DNA of 64,000 bases from DATLLJ01 sp035537875 (GTDB lineage: Bacteria > Acidobacteriota > Vicinamibacteria > Vicinamibacterales > CAVVIG01): the NCBI GenBank assembly GCA_035537875.1, contig DATLLJ010000060.1:1-64000 (forward strand), read 5' to 3'. The notes beneath the pieces were generated by a model. That model saw only the letters and a program-made list of their open reading frames with translations. It ran no database searches and was not told where the DNA came from. Positions 51,770 through 60,061 of the stretch are shown in pieces. How positions within the stretch are numbered: position 1 is the stretch's first letter; each line of letters starts with the position of its first letter. The position numbers and the translations under genes are program-made.

Positions 51770-53614
51770 ATGTGCGGAATCATCGGGTACATCGGACCCA
51801 AAGACGTCGTGCCAGTGCTGATCGACGGCCTCAAGCGCCTGGAATATCGCGGTTACGACTCGGCGGGCGTGGCGGTCGTCCGCAACGGCGCGGTGGACCT
51901 CCGGCGCAGCGCTGGCAAGCTCTCAAACCTCGAAGAAGCCATCGTCGCCGATCCCATTACTGGTGACTACGGCGTCGGTCACACGCGTTGGGCGACGCAT
52001 GGACGGCCAACGGAAGAAAACGCGCACCCGCATCGCGACTGCACCGGCAAAATCGTCGTCGTCCACAACGGCATCATCGAGAACTACCTCGATTTGAAAC
52101 ACGAGCTTCAGCAGCAGGGCCATCGCTTCGTCACCGAGACCGACACCGAGATCGTTGCGCATCTCGTCGAACGGGAGATGAAAGACGACGGCCTCGAGAA
52201 CGCCGTCCGCCGTGCGCTGCTGCTGATGCGCGGGCTCTTCGCCCTCGTTTTGATCTCCGCCGACGATCCCGACAAGATCGTGGCCGTGCGCAACGGCCCC
52301 CCCATCGTGGTCGGCCTCGGCGATCGCGAGTTCTTCGTCGCGTCGGACATTCCCGCCATCCTCAGCCACACGCGCGATGTCGTCTTCCTCGGCGACGAGG
52401 AAATGGCCGTCATCACGGCGACCGGCGTGACGTTCACCGACTTCTTCGGCCGGCCCGTCTCCAAAGCCACGCAGCGCGTGCTGTGGGACCCCATCATGGC
52501 GGAGAAGGCTGGATACAAGCATTTCATGCTCAAGGAGATCTTCGAACAGCCGACCGCCGCGCGTGAGACGATCCTCGGCCGCGTGTCGCACGAGACGGGC
52601 AAGATCTTCCTCGAAGAGATCAACATCCTGGAGGGCGAGCTCCAGGCGATCGAGCGGGTGACGATCCTTGCCTGCGGGACGTCGTGGCACGCCGGTCTCG
52701 TCGGCAAGTTCATGATCGAGCAGCTCGCCCGCCTGCCGGTCGAGGTGGACTACGGCTCCGAGTACCGGTACAGGCATCCGATCGTCACACCGAACACGCT
52801 CGCCGTGGTGATCACGCAGTCGGGCGAGACGGCGGACACGCTGGCGGCGCTCCGCGAGGCGAAGCGCAACAACCCGAAGAGCGTCGCCATCTGCAACGTC
52901 GTGGGCAGCATGGCGACCCGCGAAACGGACGGGACCCTCTACACACATGCCGGGCCCGAGATCGGCGTCGCCTCCACCAAGGCCTTCACCTCCCAGCTGG
53001 TCGCCCTCTATCTGCTCGCGCTCCGTCTGGCGCAGGCGCGCGGCGTCCTGTCGTTCGAAACCACGAAGCCGTACATCGAGGAGCTGCTGCAACTCCCGCA
53101 GCTCCTCGATGACACGCTCAAGGTTGCGCTCTCGATCGAAGAGATCGCGGCGCGCTTCTACAACCGCACGGACTTTCTGTATCTGGGCCGCGGTATCAAC
53201 TATCCGATTGCCCTCGAAGGGGCTCTGAAGCTCAAGGAAATCTCGTACATTCACGCTGAGGGTTACCCGGCCGGTGAGATGAAGCACGGCCCGATTGCCC
53301 TCATCGACGAACAGATGCCCGTCGTGACGCTGGCACCCGTCGATCATGTCTTCGAGAAGATGATTGGCAACATGCAGGAGGTCAAGGCCAGAGGGGGTTC
53401 CGTCATTGCCTTGACGACCCGCGGCGACAAGAAGCTCTGGTCGATTCTCGATCGCTCCCGCGACGTCGTCGTCGAGCTTCCGCCCGCTTCTGACCTGCTG
53501 ACGCCTGTCGTGATGGTTCTGCCCCTTCAACTGCTGGCCTACAACATTGCGGTTCGTCGCGGCTGTGACGTCGATCAGCCGCGGAACCTGGCCAAGAGTG
53601 TGACGGTGGAGTAG
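51770..53614 (+). CDS. glmS: Glutamine-fructose-6-phosphate aminotransferase (isomerising)
   Basis: The 614-residue enzyme makes glucosamine-6-phosphate, the first step of amino-sugar synthesis. It has Cys1 in MCGIIGYIG, which binds glutamine, then GHTRWATHG and HPHRDC. Two SIS domains follow, with ACGTSWHAGLVGKF, SQSGETADT and a late YPAGEMKHGPIAL. The C-terminus DQPRNLAKSVTVE fits the family ending. No ribozyme or riboswitch-like structure is visible in the 29-bp gap from glmU. Its product feeds GlmU through GlmM, which is not in this window. Confidence 0.98.
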   Translation: MCGIIGYIGPKDVVPVLIDGLKRLEYRGYDSAGVAVVRNGAVDLRRSAGKLSNLEEAIVADPITGDYGVGHTRWATHGRPTEENAHPHRDCTGKIVVVHNGIIENYLDLKHELQQQGHRFVTETDTEIVAHLVEREMKDDGLENAVRRALLLMRGLFALVLISADDPDKIVAVRNGPPIVVGLGDREFFVASDIPAILSHTRDVVFLGDEEMAVITATGVTFTDFFGRPVSKATQRVLWDPIMAEKAGYKHFMLKEIFEQPTAARETILGRVSHETGKIFLEEINILEGELQAIERVTILACGTSWHAGLVGKFMIEQLARLPVEVDYGSEYRYRHPIVTPNTLAVVITQSGETADTLAALREAKRNNPKSVAICNVVGSMATRETDGTLYTHAGPEIGVASTKAFTSQLVALYLLALRLAQARGVLSFETTKPYIEELLQLPQLLDDTLKVALSIEEIAARFYNRTDFLYLGRGINYPIALEGALKLKEISYIHAEGYPAGEMKHGPIALIDEQMPVVTLAPVDHVFEKMIGNMQEVKARGGSVIALTTRGDKKLWSILDRSRDVVVELPPASDLLTPVVMVLPLQLLAYNIAVRRGCDVDQPRNLAKSVTVE

Positions 53615-53691
53615 AGGCTAGAGGGGTAGGCCCTCGCGGCTAGGGATTGCCTGTTCGACGATGTTAAGCTGGATCGTCTCGACGCCCTAAT

Positions 53692-53719
53692 TTCTACTCT
53701 CTGACCTCTAGCCTCTGGC
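53692..53719 (-). repeat. Two tandem 14-bp repeat units between glmS and the helicase gene
   Basis: Read on the minus strand, the units GCCAGAGGCTAGAG and GTCAGAGAGTAGAA lie end to end, in phase with the 14-bp array between gyrA and gyrB. In addition, AGAGGCTAGAGG at 53613-53624 is an exact inverted copy of 53705-53716, so an RNA from this gap could form a 12-bp stem. Confidence 0.5.
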
Positions 53720-53724
53720 CGCAG

Positions 53725-56010
53725 ATGGATTTTCTCGGAGCCCTCAATCCCGAACAACGGACGGCGGTGCTGCACCTCAAGGGCCCGCTCCTCATTCTTG
53801 CCGGAGCCGGCTCGGGCAAAACACGCGTCATCACCAGCAGAATCGCGTACTTAATCGGCGACGGTCACGCCGAGCCGCGCGAGATTCTTGCCGTCACGTT
53901 CACGAACAAGGCTGCTGAGGAGATGCGTGAGCGCGTCGCCGCCCTGGTCGGCGCCGACGGCGGCGGGATGTGGATTTCCACATTTCATTCCCTCTGCGCC
54001 CGTCTGCTGCGCCGCGAGGCGCCGGCGATCGGTCTCGCCCGCGATTTTGTCATCTACGATTCCGCGGACCAGCTTGCCGTGATCAAGCAGGCGCTCAAGG
54101 AACTGCACATCGACGACAGCTTCGTACAGCCGCGGGCGGCGTTGTCGCGCATCAGCCATGCCAAGAACCGGATGGAAGGTCCGGACGAGGTCGCTGCCGG
54201 CTCTGGCTGGACCCGTCCGGGCAGCAGGGACAGCGATGTCGCGAAGATCTACCGGTATTACCTGGGAGCCCTGAAGGAGAGCCGCGCCCTCGATTTCGAC
54301 GACCTGTTGCTGAAGACAGTCGAGCTCTTCGAGCAGTCGGCGACGGTTCGGTCGAAGTACGCCGAACAGTTCCGGTTCGTCATGGTCGACGAATACCAGG
54401 ACACCAACCGCCCTCAATACCTGCTCATCCGCCGACTCGCGGAGGCCCATCGCAATCTCGCTGTGGTCGGCGACCCCGATCAGTCGATCTACAAATGGCG
54501 CGGGGCCGACCTTCGCAACATCCTCGACTTCGAGCAGGACTTCCCCGAAGCCACCACGGTGAAGCTCGAACGCAACTACCGATCCACGCAGATCATCCTC
54601 GACGCCGCTTCGGCGGTGATCCGGGAGAATCGCAATCGGCAGGACAAGCACCTCTGGACCGACCGCCGTGGGGGCCCCCGCATCACCTATTTCCGCGGCG
54701 GCGACGAGCTCGAGGAAGCGGACTTCATCACGCGCACCGCCCGCGGCGCCCTCGCCGACGATGTGGAGGCGACGGTCGCGGTGCTCTACCGCACGAACGC
54801 ACAGTCCCGCGCGATCGAAGACGCCCTCATGCGCGAGGGCGTCGCGTACAAGATCATCGGCGGTGTCAGATTCTACGAGCGGAAGGAAGTCAAAGACGCG
54901 CTCGCGTACATGCGCCTCGTGATCAACCCTCATGACGATGTCAGTCTCAGACGCGTCATCAACGTTCCCGCGCGGGGCATCGGCAAGGGCCTCATGGAGG
55001 CGCTCGAAACGCTCGCGCCGGCGACCGACAATGCTCTGCCGCTCCTCGCCACGGGGCTGCAGCCCGCCGTGACCGCCAACTCTCTCTGGGCACGACTCCT
55101 TCGCGGAGTCGACGAGAACATGTTTCCGAACCGTGCCACTCAGTCCCTCGCCGCATTCCGCGGTCTGATCGTCGCTCTTACAGACATGGCGCGCCGGGAG
55201 GCGGTCTCGATCGCCATCGGCAAGATGCTCGATCAGAGCGGATATCTGCAGGATCTCCATCAGGAGCGCAGCGAGGAAGCCGAAGGGCGCATCGAGAACC
55301 TGGCCGAGCTCGTCTCGGCCGCCCGCGAATACGAAAGCCGGGAGAGCGAGCCAACACTCGGGGGGTTCGTCGATCGCCTGTCGCTCTTGTCAGACGTGGA
55401 CGAAGAGCAGGGAACGCGCGACGCGCGCGTCTGGCTCATGACCTTGCACAGCGCCAAGGGTCTCGAATTTCCCGTCGTCGTGATGGCGGGGCTCGAGGAA
55501 GGGCTGTTTCCCCACTCCCGCTCCAGCGACGATCTGGAGGAGCTCGAGGAAGAGCGCCGCCTCTGTTACGTGGGGATGACGCGCGCTCAGGTTCGGCTCG
55601 TGCTGACCGGCGCCGCCCGGCGTCGAATCTTCGGCGAGTATCAATCGAGCGAACCGTCGCGGTTCATCCAGGAGGTTCCCCTTGAACTCGTCGATCGGGT
55701 CGCGCCCTCGTTCTCGACCGGACCGTTTCAGGGACAGTTCCCCCACTACGAGTTCCGGACGAACCCCTACGGACGGGGTCGCCGCGGCGGGCGCTTTCGG
55801 GACGACACGCCGGCATATGCCTACGAGGACGAGGATCAATCGTCCGCGGTCGTTATCCGGCCGGGAATGAAGGTCCGGCACCCACAATTCGGCGAAGGCA
55901 GCGTCGTCAGCGTCGAAGCTCTCACTGACGACACGAAGGTGGTGGTCCGGTTCCGGGCGGTCGGTCAAAAAACGCTGCGCGCGAAATTCGCCCGATTGGA
56001 GCTCATGTGA
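53725..56010 (+). CDS. UvrD/PcrA-type ATP-dependent DNA helicase
   Basis: The 761-residue SF1A helicase unwinds DNA 3' to 5' in repair and replication restart. Motifs in order: I LILAGAGSGKTRV, Ia VTFTNKAAEEM, II VDEYQDTN, III GDPDQSIYKWRGA, IV ERNYRST, V TLHSAKGLEFPVV, and VI VGMTRAQVRL. The C-terminal part (ERRRIF-like, FSTGPFQ and a Tudor-like VRHPQFGEGSVVSVE) matches the PcrA group, which uses it for RNA polymerase contact. PcrA is likely, but UvrD cannot be ruled out by reading. Confidence 0.95.
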   Translation: MDFLGALNPEQRTAVLHLKGPLLILAGAGSGKTRVITSRIAYLIGDGHAEPREILAVTFTNKAAEEMRERVAALVGADGGGMWISTFHSLCARLLRREAPAIGLARDFVIYDSADQLAVIKQALKELHIDDSFVQPRAALSRISHAKNRMEGPDEVAAGSGWTRPGSRDSDVAKIYRYYLGALKESRALDFDDLLLKTVELFEQSATVRSKYAEQFRFVMVDEYQDTNRPQYLLIRRLAEAHRNLAVVGDPDQSIYKWRGADLRNILDFEQDFPEATTVKLERNYRSTQIILDAASAVIRENRNRQDKHLWTDRRGGPRITYFRGGDELEEADFITRTARGALADDVEATVAVLYRTNAQSRAIEDALMREGVAYKIIGGVRFYERKEVKDALAYMRLVINPHDDVSLRRVINVPARGIGKGLMEALETLAPATDNALPLLATGLQPAVTANSLWARLLRGVDENMFPNRATQSLAAFRGLIVALTDMARREAVSIAIGKMLDQSGYLQDLHQERSEEAEGRIENLAELVSAAREYESRESEPTLGGFVDRLSLLSDVDEEQGTRDARVWLMTLHSAKGLEFPVVVMAGLEEGLFPHSRSSDDLEELEEERRLCYVGMTRAQVRLVLTGAARRRIFGEYQSSEPSRFIQEVPLELVDRVAPSFSTGPFQGQFPHYEFRTNPYGRGRRGGRFRDDTPAYAYEDEDQSSAVVIRPGMKVRHPQFGEGSVVSVEALTDDTKVVVRFRAVGQKTLRAKFARLELM

Positions 56011-56085
56011 AGAACCGTGAACGGTCGTGGCTCGGCTTAGAATTCTTGTACCGAGCGACATCGCGATGAAGGAGTGCCGCGCCTC

Positions 56086-56568
56086 GTGAAGACGATCTTG
56101 TTCGGCTCGAACCCCCGTCTCACCGCCATCCGCGCCGGCGTCCTCGTCGTCACGGCAATTGTCGTCTTCGGGTACGTCCTGCTCCCCGTTCGCTTGACGG
56201 GCATCAGCATGGAGCCCACGTACACCGACGGCGAACTGAACTTTGCAAATCGCCTGGCGTTCTCCTGGCGCGAACCGGCCCGCGGCGACGTGGTGGCCAT
56301 CCGGATGGCGGGACCGAGCGTGTTGTACATCAAGCGCGTCATCGGTCTTCCAGGTGAGCAGATCGAGATCGAGATGGGGGTCGTCAAGGTGAACGGCGAA
56401 GCGCTGCTCGAGCCGACCGTCGTTCGGAAAGCGGCCTGGAATCTGCCGGCACTCACGCTTGGGCCCGACGAATATTTCGTCATCGGCGACAACCGCGCGA
56501 TGTCGATGCACAACCATGACTTCGGCCGTGCCACCCGGGATCGAATCATCGGCAAGCTCCTGTTTTGA
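56086..56568 (+). CDS. lepB: Type I signal peptidase
   Basis: The 161-residue membrane peptidase cleaves signal peptides. One N-terminal TM (LTAIRAGVLVVTAIVVFGYVLL) precedes the catalytic Ser41 in GISMEPTY and Lys83 in YIKRVIGLPG, with the late GDNRAMSMHNHDFG region. The start is set by the ribosome-binding site: AAGGAG at 56069-56074 overlaps the in-frame GTG at 56074 but sits 11 nt before GTG 56086. TAGAAT at 56038-56043 may be its -10. At 161 residues it is short but complete in the core. Confidence 0.93.
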   Translation: MKTILFGSNPRLTAIRAGVLVVTAIVVFGYVLLPVRLTGISMEPTYTDGELNFANRLAFSWREPARGDVVAIRMAGPSVLYIKRVIGLPGEQIEIEMGVVKVNGEALLEPTVVRKAAWNLPALTLGPDEYFVIGDNRAMSMHNHDFGRATRDRIIGKLLF

Positions 56569-57074
56569 TGCGAAAGAACGGCTCGGTATACGTTTCGATC
56601 GTTCTGGCCGTGCTGGTGGGGTATTTCTCGTACCAGTGGTGGTTCAACCCGCGCCGCGCCATCAAGCGGCAGTTGGGCGAGCTCGCCGCCACGCTGTCGC
56701 TGCCGCCGGAGGAAGTGAGCGAAATAGACCGCCTTGCCCGTCTGGCGCGGCTTCGACACTACTTCTCGCCCGACGTCCAGATCACGACGGGCCGCTCGGG
56801 AGCCTCGATCAACTCGCGCGACGCGCTGATCGGCGCCGTCGCGGCGTGGAAGGCCCCAGCCGGCGGATGGAACGTCACGTTCGTCGACGTCCAGATCAGA
56901 ATGGATTCCGAGACGACCGCGAGCGCCTACATGACCGCCGAGATAACCGGTCAGGATCCCCGGACGGGCGCGCCGTCGTTGGACGCGCGGGAGGTGACCG
57001 TCCGATTGGCTAAACAGGACGACGCGTGGGTCGTCACGACGGCGGAGCCGACGGAGACGCTTCAACGTCCCTGA
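56568..57074 (+). CDS. Membrane-anchored hypothetical protein, NTF2-like
   Basis: An N-terminal helix (VYVSIVLAVLVGYFSYQWWF) anchors a domain of about 140 residues. It opens with a helical part (AIKRQLGELAATLSLPPEEVSEIDRLARLARLRHYF) and a beta-sheet part (GWNVTFVDVQIRMDSETTASAYMTAEITG), ending in VTVRLAKQDDAWVVTTAE. The pattern fits an NTF2/SnoaL-like cone fold without clear active-site residues. Its ATG overlaps the lepB stop (TGATG), so the two are coupled. The 3' end overlaps the convergent next gene by 41 nt. Confidence 0.75.
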   Translation: MRKNGSVYVSIVLAVLVGYFSYQWWFNPRRAIKRQLGELAATLSLPPEEVSEIDRLARLARLRHYFSPDVQITTGRSGASINSRDALIGAVAAWKAPAGGWNVTFVDVQIRMDSETTASAYMTAEITGQDPRTGAPSLDAREVTVRLAKQDDAWVVTTAEPTETLQRP

Positions 57075-57444
57075 ACCCGGTCACCAGCCAGCGTGCGGAC
57101 CCCTCCCCGCCGCCATTGCGCTCGATTGTCACGACCAGCCTCTTGTGCACCGTTCGGCCATCAGGCAGAAACACGGGCGCCTCGAGAGTGACGTCCTTCA
57201 CGGCGTGGCCGTTCCGCTGAGCCTGGCCGACGGCAACGATCTCGAACGTTCTGATAATTCCTTGTTGGCGAGGTTCGAAGATGACGGTCGCGATGGTCTG
57301 CAGCGCCGTCGTATCGCGAAGCCGCGAGGCGTCGAAGAACCGCTCGAGGAGCGCCTGTTCGGCGGTCGCACAGGCCGCCAGCGCCATCGCCGCGGCCGCC
57401 ACGGCAATTCGGCGGGTTACGATCAGTCTGCCGTCTGGAATCAA
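57034..57444 (-). CDS. Small lipoprotein-like hypothetical protein, 136 aa
   Basis: A signal with a lipobox-like end (AVAAAAMALAACA) leads a 110-residue domain. It reads LLERFFDASRLRDTTALQTIATVIFEPRQQG and VEIVAVGQAQRNGHAVKDVTLEAPVF-like text, ending in RWLVTGFRDVE. The fold type looks NTF2-like, similar to the neighbour at 56568. The start is uncertain; ATG 57444 is the first. The last 41 nt overlap the convergent neighbour. Confidence 0.65.
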   Translation of the reverse strand: MIPDGRLIVTRRIAVAAAAMALAACATAEQALLERFFDASRLRDTTALQTIATVIFEPRQQGIIRTFEIVAVGQAQRNGHAVKDVTLEAPVFLPDGRTVHKRLVVTIERNGGGEGSARWLVTGFRDVEASPSAPPS

Positions 57445-57474
57445 TCTGCGATCTGACTCCTTGAATCAGCACGT

Positions 57475-59961
57475 TCAGCTCTCGTCGGCCTCGCCGTCCT
57501 CCTTTTCGACCAGCCTCGCGACGGAGACGACGCGATCTTCCCCTTCGATGTCGATCAGACGAACGCCCTGTGTCGCCCGGCCGATCGCCCGCACATCGTT
57601 CGCCGGCATCCTGAGGATCATGCCCTGCTGGGTAATCAGCAGCAGCTCGTCTCCTTCGTGCACGTAGGAGATGCCCACCACGTGGCCGTTACGATCGCTC
57701 GTTGCGATGTTGATGACGCCGACTCCCCCGCGCGACTGAACGCGATACTCCTCGATTTCAGTGCGCTTGCCGTACCCGTGCTCGGTCACGCTGAGCAGCG
57801 CGCCGCCCGGGCTCACCACTTCCATCGCCACCACGTAGTCGCCCTCGCGCAGTGTGATGCCTCGAACGCCGTATGCTGTACGGCCCATGGCCCGCACGTC
57901 GCTTTCGTGAAAACGGATCGCCATCCCCGCATGGGTCCCGATGAAGATCTCGCCGTTGCCATCGGTGACCTGCACGGCGATCACCGAGTCGTCCGGCTCG
58001 ATGCCCATGGCGATGATGCCGCCCGCGCGAGGATTGCTGAAGGCTGACAGCGCCGTCTTTTTCACCACGCCGCGGCGCGTGCCCATGACCACGTAACGGC
58101 TCTCGTCAAACTCCTTCACCGCGATCATCGCCGCGATCTTCTCGCCTTCCTCCATCGACACCAGATTGGCAATCGACTTGCCCTTGCCGCCGGGACCGAC
58201 ATCCGGAATCTCATGGACCTTGAGCCAGTACGCCCGCCCTCGATCCGAAAAGATCATGATGTACGCGTGCGTGGAGGCCACGAACAGGTGGCTGACGAAG
58301 TCCTCGTCCCGCGTGCGCATCCCGATGCGGCCCTTGCCGCCGCGACGCTGGTTGCGGTATGTCGTGATGGCGGTGCGCTTGACATAACCGGTGTTGCTCA
58401 CCGTGATGGCCATGTCTTCTTCCGCAATCAGATCCTCGATGCTGATGTCACCCGCCTCGCCCTCGACGATCTCCGTGACGCGTGCGTCGCCGTAGGTCTC
58501 CCGCGCCTCCTTGAGCTCATCGACGATGATCTGCATCAGGAGCCGCTCGCTGGCCAGAACGGCACGGAGGCGCTCGATCGTCTTCAGCAGCTCGGCCAGC
58601 TCGTCGAGAATCTTCTGTCGTTCGAGCCCGGTCAGACGCTGCAGCTGCATGTCGAGAATGGCCTGCGACTGAATCGGGCTCAGTGCGAATCTGGCGACCA
58701 GCCCGTCGCGCGCCTCGACGACGGTCTTCGATCCGCGAATGAGGCGGATGACTTCGTCCAGGTGATCGAGGGCGATTTTGAGCCCCTCGAGAATGTGATA
58801 TCGCGCCTCCGCCTTCTTGAGCTCGAACTCGGTCCGGCGCCGCACGACATCGCGACGGAACTCGATGAAGATCTCGACGAGCTCGAGGAGATTCAGGACC
58901 TTCGGCCGACCGCCGACGATGGCGAGCATGATGATGCCGAAGCTCGATTGCAACGGCGTGTGCTTGTAGAGGTTGTTCAGGATCACCTCGGCGACCTCGC
59001 CTCGCTTCAGCTCGATGACGATCCGCATCCCCTCCCGATCGGATTCATCGCGCAGATCCGAGATGCCTTCGATCGTCTTCTCGCGCACGAGCTCGGCAAT
59101 CCGTTCGATCAGCTTCGCCTTGTTGACCTGGTACGGGATCTGCGTGAAAACGATCGACTGTCTGTCTCCCTTCTTGCTGGTCTCGATCGTCGAACGCGCC
59201 CGCATCAGAATCGCGCCGCGGCCGGTGGTGTACGCCTGGACGGCCCCCTGGCGGCCGACAATCAGGCCGGCCGTCGGGAAATCGGGCGCGGGAATCAGCC
59301 GGATGAGGTTGCGCAGCTTTTCGCCGGTGGTCAAACGGACGGACGGGTCGCCGAGGTACGTCTGGTCGATCAGCCAGATGCATCCGTCGATCACCTCCCG
59401 CAGATTGTGCGGGGGAACGTTCGTCGCCATGCCGACGGCGATTCCCGCCGACCCATTCACCAACAGATTCGGAAACGGCGCCGGCAGAACGGACGGTTCC
59501 TCGGTCGTCTCGTCGTAGTTCGGCACGAAGTCGACGGTCTCCTTGTCGAGATCGGCCATCATGTCGTCGGCCAGCGCCTGGAGCCGCGCTTCCGTATACC
59601 GCATCGCCGCAGGCGGATCGCCGTCAATCGAACCGAAGTTGCCCTGCCCGTTCACGAGCGGATAGCGCATGTTGAAATCCTGCGCCATTCGCACGAGGGT
59701 GTCGTAGATGGAGGCGTCGCCGTGGGGATGGAAGTTCCCCATGACCTCTCCGACGATCTTGGCGCACTTGCGATAGCCCCGCGTCGACGACAAGCCCATC
59801 GTCTTCATGCCGTACAGCACGCGCCGATGCGCCGGCTTGAGGCCGTCACGCGCGTCGGGCAGCGCTCGGCCGATGATGACGCTCATCGCGTAATCCATGT
59901 ACGAGCGCTTCATCTCGTCTTCGATGTTGACCGGGTGCAGTGCGGGAACTATGTCTGCCAT
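57475..59961 (-). CDS. gyrA: DNA gyrase subunit A
   Basis: The 828-residue subunit cuts and rejoins DNA during supercoiling. The catalytic Tyr122 lies in AAMRYTEARL, and the quinolone region reads HPHGDASIYDTLVR with Ala83 where E. coli has Ser and Asp87 kept. The C-terminal domain has the GyrA box QRRGGKG, needed to wrap DNA, which marks gyrase over topoisomerase IV. Six beta-pinwheel blades follow. It lies 100 bp after gyrB in the usual order. Confidence 0.98.
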   Translation of the reverse strand: MADIVPALHPVNIEDEMKRSYMDYAMSVIIGRALPDARDGLKPAHRRVLYGMKTMGLSSTRGYRKCAKIVGEVMGNFHPHGDASIYDTLVRMAQDFNMRYPLVNGQGNFGSIDGDPPAAMRYTEARLQALADDMMADLDKETVDFVPNYDETTEEPSVLPAPFPNLLVNGSAGIAVGMATNVPPHNLREVIDGCIWLIDQTYLGDPSVRLTTGEKLRNLIRLIPAPDFPTAGLIVGRQGAVQAYTTGRGAILMRARSTIETSKKGDRQSIVFTQIPYQVNKAKLIERIAELVREKTIEGISDLRDESDREGMRIVIELKRGEVAEVILNNLYKHTPLQSSFGIIMLAIVGGRPKVLNLLELVEIFIEFRRDVVRRRTEFELKKAEARYHILEGLKIALDHLDEVIRLIRGSKTVVEARDGLVARFALSPIQSQAILDMQLQRLTGLERQKILDELAELLKTIERLRAVLASERLLMQIIVDELKEARETYGDARVTEIVEGEAGDISIEDLIAEEDMAITVSNTGYVKRTAITTYRNQRRGGKGRIGMRTRDEDFVSHLFVASTHAYIMIFSDRGRAYWLKVHEIPDVGPGGKGKSIANLVSMEEGEKIAAMIAVKEFDESRYVVMGTRRGVVKKTALSAFSNPRAGGIIAMGIEPDDSVIAVQVTDGNGEIFIGTHAGMAIRFHESDVRAMGRTAYGVRGITLREGDYVVAMEVVSPGGALLSVTEHGYGKRTEIEEYRVQSRGGVGVINIATSDRNGHVVGISYVHEGDELLLITQQGMILRMPANDVRAIGRATQGVRLIDIEGEDRVVSVARLVEKEDGEADES

Positions 59962-59968
59962 GGCACGT

Positions 59969-60024
59969 GTCAGGGATTGGAAGTCAGGGGTTAGAGGTCA
60001 CAGGTTAGGGGTCAGGGGCTGGAG
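59969..60024 (+). repeat. Four tandem 14-bp repeats between gyrB and gyrA
   Basis: Units start at 59969, 59983, 59997 and 60011: GTCAGGGATTGGAA, GTCAGGGGTTAGAG, GTCACAGGTTAGGG and GTCAGGGGCTGGAG. They fill most of the 100-bp gyrB-gyrA gap and lie just upstream of gyrA. Related units occur at 51736-51749 and 53692-53719. Confidence 0.7.
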
Positions 60025-60061
60025 ACGCGACGCAAACACCTGGCCCCCCGGCTCCTGGACC

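Noticed and set aside
51923..53530. 535-residue frame on the minus strand opposite glmS
   Set aside because: It mirrors glmS and has His/Asp/Gly-rich text without motifs.
53851..55260. 469-residue frame opposite the helicase gene
   Set aside because: It is a shadow of a gene with all SF1 motifs present.
58213..59994. 593-residue open frame on the plus strand opposite gyrA
   Set aside because: It is the antisense shadow of gyrA in a GC-rich genome. Its composition is Arg/Asp/Leu-rich with no domain motif, while gyrA has full catalytic motifs.
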